This document shows, piece after piece, positions 24,152 through 37,391 of a stretch of 64,000 nucleotides of DNA. The stretch's first letter is position 1. Each line of letters starts with the position of its first letter. Below the pieces are notes generated by a model, which saw only the letters and a list, made by a program, of their open reading frames with translations, did no database searches and was not told the DNA's origin. The stretch comes from Stratiolaelaps scimitus (lineage: Eukaryota; Arthropoda; Arachnida; Mesostigmata; Laelapidae): NCBI GenBank assembly GCA_019614645.1, contig JABWDB010000017.1, positions 3,856,501 through 3,920,500 of the forward strand, in the 5' to 3' direction. A program made the translations under genes and the position numbers.

Positions 24152-27100
24152 ACCTCGATACAAAATCTAAAATAGCGTCACACAAGATATTCGTTTACCG
24201 ATACGATTCTGTTCTATTAATGGCTCTTCTCCTTAGCGCGATCTCAATGACTTAGATTTATCTATGATATATAACTGTGGGGTAACAGCCTATTTTCATT
24301 GTACGCTTTTTGGGGTGATTTAGAAGAATAACGCTCTTTCTCTAGTTTGACTCGTCCTGTCCCTCGGGTCCACTGTTGAGTCTGAGACGCATCGGTCATG
24401 TGAGTGCTGAGACATCAATGAACATAGCAAGCACAAAAAATTTCTATTCTATTCCGCGTTAGGTCGAGGCAGCTTTCAGGTCTTCATAGGGCCGCGCCGA
24501 CTGTTCCAAGAGCAGAAGATAGCTTTCCTGAGCGACACCACCCGAACTCGCTATAAGGAGCATCAGTGAGAGTACGTTGTATAGTTCCCTGTCAATGGTT
24601 GCTGGGTAGCGTGCGGCTGGACCCGGAAGCAGCAAGTTTTGTTCAGGACGGAAGGCCGCCAATGGATCTCGAGGCGCGTGGAAGGCTGTGGCAGGAAGGT
24701 AGTGGACGGTCCTATCTGTGAACGGGTCTGATGGGATGGCCGGCTCTCTTCGTACCGGGGAGTGGGACATTCAATGAAGAGTGGTGCGGGACTCATTGGT
24801 TGGTCGCTCAAGAGCCACCCTCTTCTATCTGGTAGAGTACTCTGTAATCAGGTTGCCGGATACGAGGAGACCGGTTGCCGCTAGGATTTTGGATTGTTGT
24901 TGCAGTCTTGGGGTTTCTTGTATCCCGAAAATGACGATGGTCCTCAGCTCTTAGAGCAGAAGAAGACATGACGGACGATTTTTGTTAAAGCAAACTTCTC
25001 AGGAATCGTCCTAATAGAGGCAATTGCAAATGCTGAGCACACTGAGATTTTTTTTATCCGACTCAATACACAGTGTTCGATATTTAGAGGATGCTGGCAT
25101 AACCGCTGGCGTAATCCACAATGCTGTAATTAAAGCAGTGTGAACCGAAAACGAACATAGATAACAGACGTAAATGGAAAATATCACCTAATTGTATGCA
25201 TTTATATTATAGGACCGCCTTAGATCTCTGAGAGACACACAGTGAGTTGTTTAATATAGGAGTTGCTTTATTTCGATATTCTAACTGAAATGACTAATGA
25301 ACATGCATATTCTGCTGTCATAGCGGACACACCGTAGTGCAATGTAGGAGGATCGCGTCCTGCTGGAGTTCCTTCCATATGATCATATATCCTCAGTGAA
25401 CAGAAGAACCGCACCACGGCGGCAGACTTCCAGTACACTGGACGACAATGCCACTACACCCCGGGGCCTTTTGAAATCCAAAGGGTAAGCAAGAGACTGA
25501 GCATTGAAATAGGTATATAGGTACGGTACTACTATGGGTACGCGTATTCTTCGTGAGTCAGGCATGTGAGAGACTAGCGGGAAGAACAAAGGCGTTTTAA
25601 CTGGCATGCAGGGTGGTCCTCGGTCGTTGCCTCGACCTCGCACCACGTCCGCATGCAGACAGGAGGGCTGTGCCCTCATTCCTATGGTGGAGAATCTCAG
25701 CTGCGGTATGTTCTGGGACGGTTTCAGCGAATTGCGAACCCCGTCGAGTTAGCCTTCCCCTGATCTGGTTGACGGAGCGTGATGACCTCCGGAAAAGAGC
25801 TGCACATATGAAGAAGTTGCTCAAACTCTGTACGAATACTGACTACCGAGGTAAGCGAACAACGCAATTACTTTGTGGGGTGTCTTTCCATTGAAAAATT
25901 TATATAGTTATAGCGAATGAGGTTACGTCCTAGAGAAGACAACTGGCTATCACCATTTAAATGAGAGTAAGCTCCAATTTACGGGTGCCCCGGCTGGCTG
26001 TGGAACTAGTATAGATACCGAGGTCATCAATACGACAGCTAGATCATTAAGATTACTTGTCGAAAGGTACATTCATTCATTTGAGGTTTATTTTCGGAAC
26101 TGCAGTTTCACAATGCTTAAGCTCTCGCAAAAAAAATTATTATAAAAGGTGCAGAATTTCTTGATTTTTGCACCTATGCCTAAATCTATCACTGCGTGGG
26201 AACGAAATCGTACGTCAGGATATGCTGCCGGATTTGTTCTGAATAACTTTTCTGGTGAAAAAGGAGTTATATAGTGGCACGCGTGTACTGTCGTTGTATA
26301 CGCAAGTTTGCCGTATATGAGCTGCGAGTATTTCATTTCACGGCACGCAAAAGAAACAGTATTCTGTATAACTGACAGGGTCACCGAGCAACACCTCATT
26401 TGCATATGTTCCGTATTTATCCCTTAAACACTTTCAGCCGCTACCTTGTTGGTTGTGGGCAACTCGGCTGAGGTATTCTCATAGGCAGAAATACAACACC
26501 TTCTTCTTGAAACGTACTATATAATCTAGATAATAACAGAGCGGATTTTTTAATTAAAAGTAGCTCCTTCCGTTTAGCCTACATTGTACAGCGAATCTCG
26601 GGCACCGGCTTCAATGTTAAATCAATTCTCTCATATCGTTAAATAAAGCTGAATAATACAGTTATTGTATTTAGTCTGTTTGCGTAGCCCCTGGTGCCGA
26701 GTTCCCCGAACAGTTAGTTACAACTGAGCTGCTCCGCAGTAGTCAGTTCGAGAACGAAACACCTTTCTTGCTCTATTCCGTTCACAGAGCGAAGATTCGA
26801 TCGAATCATTTTGTGTACAGTGTGGCTATCGCTGCACCATCCACTTACAAGGTGGCATCGGCCTGGCCCATTCGCTGCTTGGCAAGCCACCTCCATCCGT
26901 CTTAACGAGAAAGCCGCCGAGTGGGGCAATAAAGATGCGAGACAGTATACTGTACACACAGACAGAAAGCCATGGCCATGCAAGCCAAGCCGAGACGAAG
27001 CAAGCTGAGATGGCTCGGCGAAATCGACTGGATCGATGGTCCACCCATCTACAAGCAGAAGTGGTGTGCCTGATCAAGCGAATCGCCGATACGCCACCTC

Positions 27101-27309
27101 GTTGGCCATTCACTTAGACAGCCCTGTGGGCTGCGGATCCAAGAGCTTCTTCCTCCGCGCCTACAAACCACGTACTGCCTGACGATCTGGCTACACCTTT
27201 CAACAAAGAATGATAGGCCTGGAGAAAAGTAGTAGTGGTAGTAGCAGCAGTAGTTTCAACGAGCGGACAATCGCTGAAACACACCTGGAGTCAATGACAG
27301 CTCAGTGTG
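24150..27309. other. Unassigned; GC-rich patches
   Basis: GC-rich patches at about 24470-24830 and 25590-25850 carry open frames with no recognised domain. The second ends at a donor-like GAGGTAAGCG near 25847. Plausible unknown exons, but with no acceptor or homology to support them. Confidence 0.35.
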
Positions 27310-27335
27310 CTCTCTCTCTCTCTCCCTCTCTCTCT
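27310..27335. repeat. (CT)n microsatellite, interrupted
   Basis: CT run of about 26 bases with one CCC interruption. Confidence 0.9.
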
Positions 27336-30300
27336 TAGACTTCATCGCACTGTTTACCAATTTGTATAGTCCTCGGCTGGTTGGCTGGCTGCTGTTTATG
27401 TACACACACCATGATCCATTCTCTAGGTTTTCTATTTAAAATGTCTCTGAATGCCAGCTCGGATACAAGCAGCTTAAATAGATCAGCAGTAGGTATACAA
27501 CCTTTAACAGGTCTTCCACCCTCCTCTTCGCTCTCCATCCTATAGATATGTTCCACGGGCGCAAAGGGTCTCAATGTTCACTGCATATGGAAGTCGTTTG
27601 TGGAGCATTTGCGACATGTATACGCTGGCCGGGAGACAGACGAAGGTTATGCGGTAGCGGCCTACGAACTATCGCACGGTGAAATGCATTGGGTCACCTT
27701 TGCGTTTCCTTGCGTTTCCTGCTACCAAATCCAGAAAACTCCTGTTTCTTACCAAACCTGTCTACCTACCAGCATCTCGTAGGCTAGTCAGGCGGAGCAG
27801 CCCGCAGATCGCATGTCGTCGTACGCGTTCACCGTGTGTCCCTCTTCTACCCGCATTCCTCCTATCCAATCACCTCTCACAAATCGTACGCACCATCGCT
27901 CTTCATCGTTTTCGTCCCACGAGAAAGAAAAATAGAGGAACCTCTGCTAGAATCGCTGGCTGGCTGACAGTCTCAGAGCCCCGAACCTTTATCGTTCTGT
28001 CGAAACAGTTATAGTGGGAATCCATCTGCATCCAACTGACGGCCCTTGCCCTCCTTTGCAGTCTCTTAGCTTTTTTATGCATATGGCCATAGTGGCTCTA
28101 ACCTGTGTCCATCTTTTCATTGTGCCTAATCCGTCGGCCCCTGCCCGACTTTTCAGCTCCGTCGCTTCCCGTTCCGTACTACCTAAGCTTGTCTGACCGC
28201 ATTTTGCAGCAGGCTGAAGCCGAGCCATCGCATTTTGACGAATCCACAACTGCTCGGAGGTGCAGCCGGAGAAAAAGAGCAAAAAGAAGAAATCCTTTCA
28301 ATTGCCACTTTCGCTTGAAGAAGAAGGCAGAAACAGAAATAGCTGTCGCTTGCGGAGGCACCAAAAGCAAACGCAATTGAACGAATGCAATTGTGCTGTC
28401 CGGATTTTCTTAGATTGTCACTACAACTGCTGATGTGGTGAGTCCTGAAAATCGTAGCGTAACCCAGAACGGTCGGCAAGGTCATCTTCTCGAGGCAAAG
28501 TAAACACAAACAGGTTTCTCATCCAGTCGAATGGATTCAAGGAAGAGATTGACGCCGTTTTCAATTATGATAAAATTGAAAGAATAATAAGGAGTCAGGA
28601 GCCGAGTTTAATTTAATGGAAGAAGTGTACGACTACTACTGAATCGAGGAGAAATCAACAAAATGAGGCCAACAATTTCCGCAGTGGGGTCGAACGTTCT
28701 CTGTGGCCTCAACATCGTGCCATGCACAGTGAAATATTTCAGGGTTGCGTATTTCATTTAGGGAATTGTATGATGTGATACGGTCAGCTGTTGGAGGCTG
28801 GGAACGAGATGGCAATGTGCCTATGTTTGTCTTGAAGAATCAAATAAGAAAATGCGTTTGTTTACACTAAATGAAAAAGCTGCGTTGCTCTAGTATCTGA
28901 AACTGAAGGTATCACACTGTAATAAATAAATAGATATCTATATATAATCCACATCAGAATTAGGCACTAAGGCATATTCGATGTTTTCTCTTTCTCCACC
29001 GTGCAAAGCAGGTGTACAATTTAAATAAAGACAAGTGTATTACACTGAGCACCAGTCCAATTGAAAAAGGATATTTCCACCCCCTGAAGTGAACCAGCAA
29101 TTGCAATACGAAAACCTCCTATAAGGTCCGCATAGAAAGGTCTACTAATTGCAGCCTAAAGGGCGCTCAAAATAAGGAGGATATTATCTATTGTATGGCT
29201 ACACGAATTTCCGCTTGTCTTTCAACCTCTTCGTTTCCCTTGGCAGTGGGTCACACCTGACTTAATGAATGCAAACACGCACATCCTATCCACGAAACAG
29301 TGTGGCCTACTATGATACTAGGGACACAGTAGTGCACTTGCTGCATTTTGGGCTGCCGACACCAACGGGTGTCACCCCCATTACGTCCTTACCTAAGGAG
29401 AGTCCTTTGTTGAAAGGAGATTGCTCCCGTGGTATTTGGCCACTGCAGCATCCTGTGCGCGATCGGGGAAGGGACGCCGGTGACGCACTGGAGAGAACCG
29501 AAGTACCGCGGTCGGACACAAGGCGACGTCGCTGCTAGCGTTAGCATAGGGGTTTCAATAGAATGAGGGGCGTAGGCCCGCCTCGGTGCCTCTCACTCCG
29601 TAGGCATCGCGTACGCAGCCACAGATTAGTAGGTGACACCATTGTTCGCAACGTGACGAGCGACGTGACAAGTTTGGCCGTTTTCTCTCCGCGGATGGCC
29701 CTTTCCCGCCCCGGAACTACTCGTGTCTCCCCAAATTGGAATCAATGTTGGAAGTGAAGCAGCGGCTGTGGGGAGCTTTCTCTTGTCGTCTCCGTTAGCG
29801 TCGTCATTCTAGTATCAGCCTCAACGTAGAATCGACGTCTGGATAGCACGGTCTCGAACTTACGCACGCCAAAAACGAAAACCGTGCCCCTGTATTTTGA
29901 CCGTACATATATCTATCACTAGCTGAAACCTTTTCAGCCTAACGCAGAACGAGCGCAAGTGATAAGAGACAGCGACTACAGAATCCGTGTATTAATACAT
30001 TGTTGAGACTAATACTATCCATGACGGCCAGTGTGGTGACGTTGGTGTGGCGGGTTCGATGTCATACGCTCGTGTTGACCGATCACCACCACTTTTGTTT
30101 ATCGAACTGCGTTCAACACTGAGAAACAACGTTACGATAAAATGAATTTAGGAATCGGAATTATTATTTGTAGCCTATAAACGTCATAGTAAGTTTCATT
30201 TCGATGTTTATTGCTCGTTTTTGTGCTTAAGGGGTTCCACTTTATCGATTCTTGTTGTAGTTCTTCCACCTTCTCCATTCATGCGCAATAGAAGCTGGTT

Positions 30301-30400
30301 CTTTAGGAGCGCTAACGTCATCTAACAGTTGGCACCGATTACCGATTCAATGACCACGCTCTTGTTTAGGCGGGGCACAGGTGACTACAAAATACTCCAG
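27336..30400. other. Unassigned
   Basis: No transposon ends, RNA genes or recognised protein domains. Short frames are present on both strands throughout. Confidence 0.4.
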
Positions 30401-30554
30401 AGTATTTTGCTTAAAATTCTATTACTGGCTTGAACATCGATCTCGTGGGTATACGCCTCCTAGAATTGGATCACCGACACCTTTGGAATTGATTGATGTG
30501 CCTTTCTGTCTCGACGTTCTGGACGTACATCTTTGCGATGCACCCATGTCTTAT
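30401..30554 (+). CDS. Candidate internal exon, function unknown
   Basis: Bounded by an acceptor-like CTCCAG ending at 30400 and a donor GTGAGTATA at 30555. One frame is open throughout and reads ...RSRGYTPPRIGSPTPLE then LIDVPFCLDVLDVHLCD to the donor. The composition looks protein-like, but the pyrimidine tract before the acceptor is weak and no family is recognised. A 10-bp hairpin spans the acceptor (30388-30409). Confidence 0.22.
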
Positions 30555-33500
30555 GTGAGTATATGACTAACGTACACTAGGACAGAATCAATTGCCTTCA
30601 CCACGATATATTATATCATATATTTGGTATTAATAACGTTCGCTTACACGTTCTAACGAATAGGGCAGCTCCTATTCACAAGATACACCATGCGTTTATA
30701 TTGTCTATGAAGGAAGTTTAGTCGATAGAAGGCGTGCGTCCGCCATGACCAACAAAGACCTACTCAAAATATGTACAAAGCGCTGATCACCAGACCCAAT
30801 CCATTATGGCATACGTCCAAATTAGATCCACTGCCCCAGTATAACGTGTCCCGTCACTAAACTTCGGGGATATGCATCTTCACGGATAGTATCAGAGAGA
30901 AAACTCGCGTAAACTAATGGCTAAGCTTTTCAACCTTCCGAGTGGACAAGAATGAAGACGTCTATCTGACCCTATCCAAAGGAAGCTGATACGTTTAGGA
31001 TGTAGGATGTGTGTCGCTCTCGTGGGCGGAGTCGGTACGGTACAAAGGGATAAATTCTTAGTATTTTTGTTTTAAAACAAAATGACCAAATATACCATTC
31101 ACGAGCGCCATACTGATACCGAAGGCACGTCCGCGCGTAAAATAGTTGATTATTATTATTTTTAGATATCCGCACCCTCGCTATGCAACGCACTCACTAC
31201 CAATGGCGTTCAGATTGATTTGCCTGCAATATTCAAATGTCTCCATATTACAGTGAAATTCACATAGCGGAAGGGGGCGGCGGCCGCCTTGGTGGTCAAA
31301 GTTGGGTCCACACACGTGCAGAAGTACCGACTTCCTACCCGCACAAGGCTAATCAACAATAGTTAAAGAAGGACCTGGCTATTTAGTGGTCAATCGTAGC
31401 ATTGTAGCATTGATACAGTGTCTTGGATTATACACCCGCAAAACAAAATAGAAACAAATCATATGCTTGGCCTGGGTCAAGGTAGTAGAATGGAAAAATC
31501 GCATGTCCCGTAATATTTTCACCTACCTTTTAAAAATCGTGCAAAATCTAAACAAGTAGGCAATGCGTTATGGATACATTTGCTACTGGCTCATATGTTA
31601 CAATGGGGAACTATGCCTCTTTAGTGGAATGGGAACAGCACCGGCTCTTGACCAGACCGGTCGTCTTTCTGTGGAACGCTGTAGAAATTGGGCAATAAGG
31701 ATGGTACCGCTTGTGGCGATCAGCCGGGACACTTCGGAGTGAAGTGTTTCGTAAGCTTCGCTGCCAGGTGCTTTCACGCTGATGGTGCAATAGCTTCCAA
31801 AAATACTAGCCATAGGGGCTGGGTAGAGGAGAGCGACTGCATGTCATGGTAATGGTTTAGAAGTCGACGAAGCGGAATAGCGTACTTTTTTTTTAAAACA
31901 AGAACAACCGTTGAACGCCGTGTTTCTGAGGTGTTCCCTGTAAACTATGAAAGTGGATAGGTAAAGTTGTGTGGAAGTTATGGTAATGTATTGTAGAATG
32001 GTGAGAACGACACAAACGTGAGTCGGCCGTCCCCACTGTGGCTTAGCTAAGAGGACCATAGTGAAACTTCTCAAAAAGTTTACCCGACGAATACCATGAA
32101 GAGCAAATGAGCGAGTCATCTTTCCATCTAACCCAATTAGACGAAAACAATGGACCGCCTGGGAAGAGGCTATGTACTGTTAAAATAATGAACCTGCATA
32201 ACGAGTGCAAGCCATACCGTTCTACGACGATAACCCTGGAGCTGTGTCGCACTGTTAACGTCGACGATGGTCCGGGTTACTAAATATAATGTGGGCTCCA
32301 ATTGACTTTTGTTGTGGTTTACTCAACTGTTACTTTTCTAGAACGACTGAAGTGGGTGCGAAAGCAATCATAGCGCAAAAGGCGCTACTTATCTTTATCA
32401 CGACAAGTCCACTATGAACTTTTAACACAACATCGTTTGCCTCGGCTCTCCCGCCAACAAGGCAGAGGTTCTTGGTGCCAGCCGCGCGTCGTTTCACGGC
32501 AGGCTAAATAATTCTCCTTCCGTAACCGCCATTGTTCCCTGGGACGGATATTTGTCAAGGTATCTGCTGCTAGTGACAACTACACCAGAACACAGATAGC
32601 ATTGTTGTCTGGAAAATTGTAGACTCCACTGTTGGCTTGTAGGCTGTACCTCGCAAGGCTCTTGCGGGGTCTATGCGAAAGCTAATTCAATTTAGCGAAG
32701 TGTGCAAACGCGCTCAAAGTGGGCACAACGCGCTGTCGGAATCCGCTGTCACTGAAATTCGTTATTTTACTCAAGCCTAACACAAATCCGCACATAGCGC
32801 TGTAGCTCGTAGCGAGCGCACCGCTTGTTAAGCCGGTGGGAAAAGGAACTCATGCTTATAATTTCACTAAGCGAGCAGCGTTTGAGGACATATACAACTG
32901 CTCAGCTACGGAGAGATCGACTGATTGACCCGCCTAGACCACCGCTACCTTTTTTTAAGAGGTTAATGGCAAAATGCATTTTGCAGACCAGCCTTCACGG
33001 TTAAGGTATTCTCTGGTATATGTGCGACTCTCACCCACTAAAACCCTGGACTCCTATCACTGAGACTGTCCAGGAGGTTATTGTAAAATTACCGGCCAAT
33101 CTTCCGTTCAAGCCACCCTACAGGCTATCCCGCACCCGCAGGTTACTGATCCAATTGTGTGCGTGATTCATCTCCAAACGTGTTCTGTTGGGTATATTAC
33201 ACCTATATTGAGATGTGTCGATTCCTGTCACCGATCACTGAGCGACCGGCCAAGTGGAGGGAAGCCCGTCAATACGTTTAACCGCGATCTGTTTGTTTGG
33301 ATCTTGTTTGCTCGTTGCCCGGCTCAGAAGGAGGCTGCCCTTTCCCGCAAGTTCGTTGATTGAGGCGACGTTAGACGGCGTCTGTGGTTGGCGCTAAGGA
33401 GCTCTCACTCCCATAATCGATCTCGGTGGAAGCAGACGCCGGTGGCGTTAAGCTGAGAGGGAAAGGCGTCGCTGCAGCGGTATTCATGTTTTGTTAATCT

Positions 33501-34134
33501 CGTCTAGGGTCTGAGGGCCGCGAGTGCCGTGCCGAGGTGTGCTGGTGACCATGCACCCCTGAGTCTTGTTTCCACCCACTTAGGAAATCAATATGCCTTG
33601 TATTTCGTAGTTCAGTGTAAGAAATATCGATTGTCAGTACACTCGTTTGGGCTGAGCCTGGGTAAAGCCGTCTGAACAGCTACTTTTACATTACGGCCAG
33701 ACTTGTGCAGTCTTCACCTGGGTAGACACGAGCACTGCATGTTTTTGTCAACTGTAACAACTTAAGTTCAGCATATTCATGGATTAAAATAGTGTACCAT
33801 CGCAGTTAAATTTATTGTTTAAAAACATCTATTTTTGTTAGTCAAATATATTTTGGGCGCTACACCTTACTCACAGCTGTCGTAAAAAGAAATACAATTG
33901 CACAGAAATCGCAGTGCAGAGTAGCCGTTATTCAAGCAACGGGTCGAGAACCGAGCCTCCGTAAATCAATGATCGGTTTTCAGACCAATATTGTCCACAA
34001 AAATTGTCTGATTTACCTCTTTTGAGAAGCGACTGTTTGCAAAAGCGAATGCGAAAACATTAACGAAATGATTGCCTTCAAAATATTACAGTACCCGCGA
34101 AAACCCGGACAAGATTCATTTCAAAGTCTAATGA
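30555..34134. other. Unassigned
   Basis: A 71-residue ATG frame on the minus strand (31598-31813) has protein-like composition but no recognisable family. Otherwise nothing beyond short chance frames. Confidence 0.4.
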
Positions 34135-34315
34135 CTAAGTAAATTTTCCAGGCTGACTCGCAGCCAACATATAACGTCCACGGAGCTGACTGAGTTCGGC
34201 ATTGCTTCGTAGGACGGACCCCTTTGAATGCAAATGTGCAACGGTGGGGGATCGAACCCGTACACCTACGTGCCTCGCCCGATTGCGCGCACGAACGCAC
34301 CACGACACCAAGTAA
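34135..34315 (-). repeat. tRNA-derived SINE, family 1, best copy
   Basis: On the minus strand a tRNA-like head contains a box B, GGGTTCGATCCCC (rc of 34247-34259). Upstream of it, GTGTCGTGGTGCGTTCGTGC takes the place of box A. The body runs through GTCCGTCCTACGAAGCAATG into a tail with GTGGACGTTATATGTTGGCT and GTCAGCCTGGAAAATTTAC. Related copies or fragments lie at 3298-3473, 3640-3690, 6075-6130 and 46340-46432. SINEs of this kind are transcribed by polymerase III and mobilised by a partner LINE. Confidence 0.8.
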
Positions 34316-34887
34316 AATCCGATGACTGGAATGGGCCATCGTAAATAAGTGTAGAACTCACCATTCCTGAACATGACCTGACTTTATCGTCGAAGAGGGC
34401 AAATAGCACACTTTGGACTCCATCTTCCGGTGAGCGGAACATTAACATTGCTAGAAGACACCATATGCTACGATACGGCTGAGGTAACCTGGTGTAGAAC
34501 GTTGTCGACAGTAGACCTGAGAAGGTGAAAATAAAGGTTGATTGGTTGATTATTAAAGGAACGACAATTCTTACAATGCTTAAATGCTTAAGTTCTCTTA
34601 TACGTCACGTCGCCGGACCGAACGAATTATACAGCATAAAACGACAATCATAGTGCAAATGAGTGGTTATTTACATCAGTGTGTACATCGATGCTACGCT
34701 AAATTGAACGTATGGTACTTCTAGATAGATAGTGCTGCATGGTCAACCATTTCATAATGTTTGTTGAACCGCACAATAAAAATCGTGTTCGGTGGAGGCG
34801 GCCTCATAATCGACAGGATCATCGGTTGTGGGGCGAGGGTGATCGAGAGAGTGTCCAAACCTGTTTTCCCGCCTTCCCCCATTTGCT
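34316..34887. other. Nothing recognised
   Basis: AT-rich DNA between the SINE and the mariner relic; no terminal inverted repeat could be paired with the relic. Confidence 0.4.
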
Positions 34888-35364
34888 CTAAGAACTGCTA
34901 ATGTTTCGAGAGATTAAGGTTGCTGACGAACCACGATTGCCTTTACTTTCGGTTGGCATCCGCGCCGCAGATGGATTCCTCTCGGATAGAAGGGGGCGCC
35001 CATAAAGGCTATTTGTAGGGTACGTCAAAATTTCCCATCCAAGGTCTGTGGGAGCTTCCCAGGTCGCCAAATACACGAGGAGTCTAGGGTTGTCATGCAA
35101 TAAGGTCACTCCGTGTGGCCCTCTGTCTGTCCGGGGTCCTTTTGTCAGTTTCTTGACGTCCTTTGACGACTTATAAGGGCCTGCGTTCACAGCTTCACTG
35201 CGTTTATGCTGCCAAGAGAGGACCACGCCATTCAGATCCCGCCATATGAGCCCGCCATATACATTACTTTCTAGCAATGGATGCGGACCATTCTTCCTTG
35301 CGTTGACGATTATGTTAAAATATAAATTTTTTCCAAGTAAAGAAAAAGGCAGAGTCGGATACAC
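34888..35364 (-). pseudogene. Decayed mariner transposase fragment
   Basis: Still open for about 158 codons on the minus strand, with mariner landmarks in order. WRDLNGVVLSW stands where intact relatives have a WWDxxGxxY-like core strand. It is followed by KRSEAVNAGPY, by DRGPHGVTLLHDNPR carrying the second catalytic Asp (about 35092-35094), and by LGWEILTYP. The third Asp region (normally YSPDxxPxDY) is no longer recognisable. The N-terminal helix-turn-helix half was not found, nor terminal repeats. The motifs differ from those of the mariner at 48685-49969 (HDN here, GDN there), so it comes from a different lineage and is much older. Confidence 0.65.
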
Positions 35365-37365
35365 ACATTTTCGGTTTCACGGTTCGATTACAGAAAACAG
35401 CCGCAGCTAACTATGGTAGTTCAGTAGACGAAGAATAGCAGCGCGGCAAATTTCGTACCTAAAACGTGTGGCTAGTGTAATTTAAATACTACGGAAATTA
35501 CTTTCTTGCCGGAGTATTTAAATTTCACTATCAATGCAGAAGTCTGATGTTCAAGGTAACTTTCGAAATAAACAGTATTTCAAAGGATTTGATTTTCTCA
35601 TTCGAGATTGCACTGCGCTAATTATGTTGAGCGAGTACGCTGATATTTAAGTGGCACACGGCTGTATTATTTTGCAGTCTGCGTCTCACCATACGATCGA
35701 TTATCGGTCACGGTTTCAGAGTTTAAACTTTCGGTGTAAGTTATCTACTAAGAAAGTCCCAAATATTGTGGCTCAGCCACTCAATTATTTCGTTGTATTT
35801 CGTTATAACAGACACTCTTCGTGCAGTATAAAAGCGAGCCCTTATACAACGTCGTATTTCCTTCACATCTTCACATTTATACCCATGTATCGCAATGTGT
35901 CATCATCAAAGCTCACATCTTGATAGCGCCTAGGTGCATTCCTTTCTGTGAAACTGCTTGCTAATACAGCTTCTTCCATACAGTGCGTCATACGTCGAAG
36001 TGGTGTGAGGGAGTTACGCAATAAGCCTTCAGTTCACCGCAAGTGGTTCCCGTGAGGAGCTTGCTTCCCATCAGGATTATGCGCGCAATCCGTTTCTACG
36101 TTTCTCTTCTAGGAACGATATATTGCATATCCCAGTACCTGGCCACTAGAGGCAGTATCGTATTGACACGCGCTGAGAGTCACTCGCACGATGCCGAATC
36201 AATTATCCGAAACTACTGTGGAGCTCTGCTCTCAGCTTCGCTTCCGGGATCCGGCAAGCCGGGCCTTTGCGCTGCGAGGTTAAACGCAGACCCTAAGATA
36301 TTTGCCTGGTAGTGTCAGACTCTTAGTGACTAAACCAAGAACCGATTTTGACTTGGGGCACTGACCGGGATTGTCAAAGAATTACTTCAGGTCGGAATCA
36401 ACTGCCGGTCCCTGCAAGTTAAACGCAGACCCCAAGACTAGAGAGACTATCTTCAAGGCAATGTTATGAGGAAAATTCCTGACTAGTGTGATGTGCCTAC
36501 GAGTTGTTATAATGCCTTGTATCATGGAAGAGGATGCACTTTGAGAACAGCCACTTAGTTATTGATAAATAAATGGAAAGCATTGAAAGATTAATTGAGG
36601 GAGGCAAGGCTAAGATATGTATTGTATACCATGATCAGGCGTAACTTCACATCAGCAGCCTGTTCGTCTTTTAAACCATTTTGCTGAACGATTCTCGACA
36701 CTGGGGTTTCAGTGCATATAGAAAAAATATCAAGACTCTGTTTCTGATTACAGCGAACTTACAGATTTGTAAAAAAATTGGCGTGATATGCACAAGGATC
36801 AACTCTTCCTATTAATGCTTAAAGGAAGAGACTTGCGCGTGCTATATATTATATAGTCTTATCAAGTTATAAAATAACATGCACTTGCTTTAGCCATACT
36901 TCAGCGAGAGGCAGAATTGCTCAAACAACCTTCTTGGTTTTCAGTCGAACACATCTCTTCTTTTCTCTCCAGGCTTCGAAGAATATGCGCTGAGGGGCGG
37001 GATATCGATCCGACAGCAAGTAATAATAATACTAAACCGTACTCAGGAAGCGAGGGTCAGTGAATCAGAGGCAGACTATTAACGTAATTGTATATTACTG
37101 TACATATTTTGTCTCGGTAGATTACCCCGGAATCCATTTTAATCGGATTACCACTGTATTCAGTGTTGAACAGGGTTACAAGTAAGCGCTATTCTCGCTC
37201 GGCTGTCAGTGTAGGTAAAGCGGTTGTTAATATTTAGCAATGGACGCTAAGTTTCTGCTAGAATATTGAACTAGGAAGCCTACGACTGACCGCGTAAATT
37301 TGTAGCGTGCGAAAAGAGGCCTTATATGCCTGAATTGGTCGCCGTACGAAAGAACTGAGGAAAAA
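35365..37365. other. Unassigned
   Basis: An 89-residue frame at 36043-36312 has a hydrophobic stretch but no recognised domain. Nothing else seen. Confidence 0.4.
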
Positions 37366-37391
37366 ACACACACACATATATATATATATAT
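37366..37391. repeat. Compound (AC)n(AT)n microsatellite
   Basis: AC units run directly into AT units over about 26 bases. Confidence 0.92.

Noticed and set aside
24459..24770. 103-residue minus-strand frame with an ATG in a GC-rich patch
   Set aside because: No recognised family. A stop sits directly before the ATG and no splice sites fit. GC-rich DNA makes long chance frames on both strands here.
24563..24811. LTGNY in a minus-strand frame, as the SGKY-type turn preceding the dehydrogenase C-terminal exon
   Set aside because: No GT donor follows the Tyr codon, and the upstream sequence lacks any SDR motif.
30020..30070. CGGGTTCGATGTC as a polymerase III box B
   Set aside because: No box A at suitable spacing and no tRNA-like arms.
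31598..31813. 71-residue minus-strand frame from an ATG
   Set aside because: Composition is protein-like, but nothing else distinguishes it from the background of short frames.
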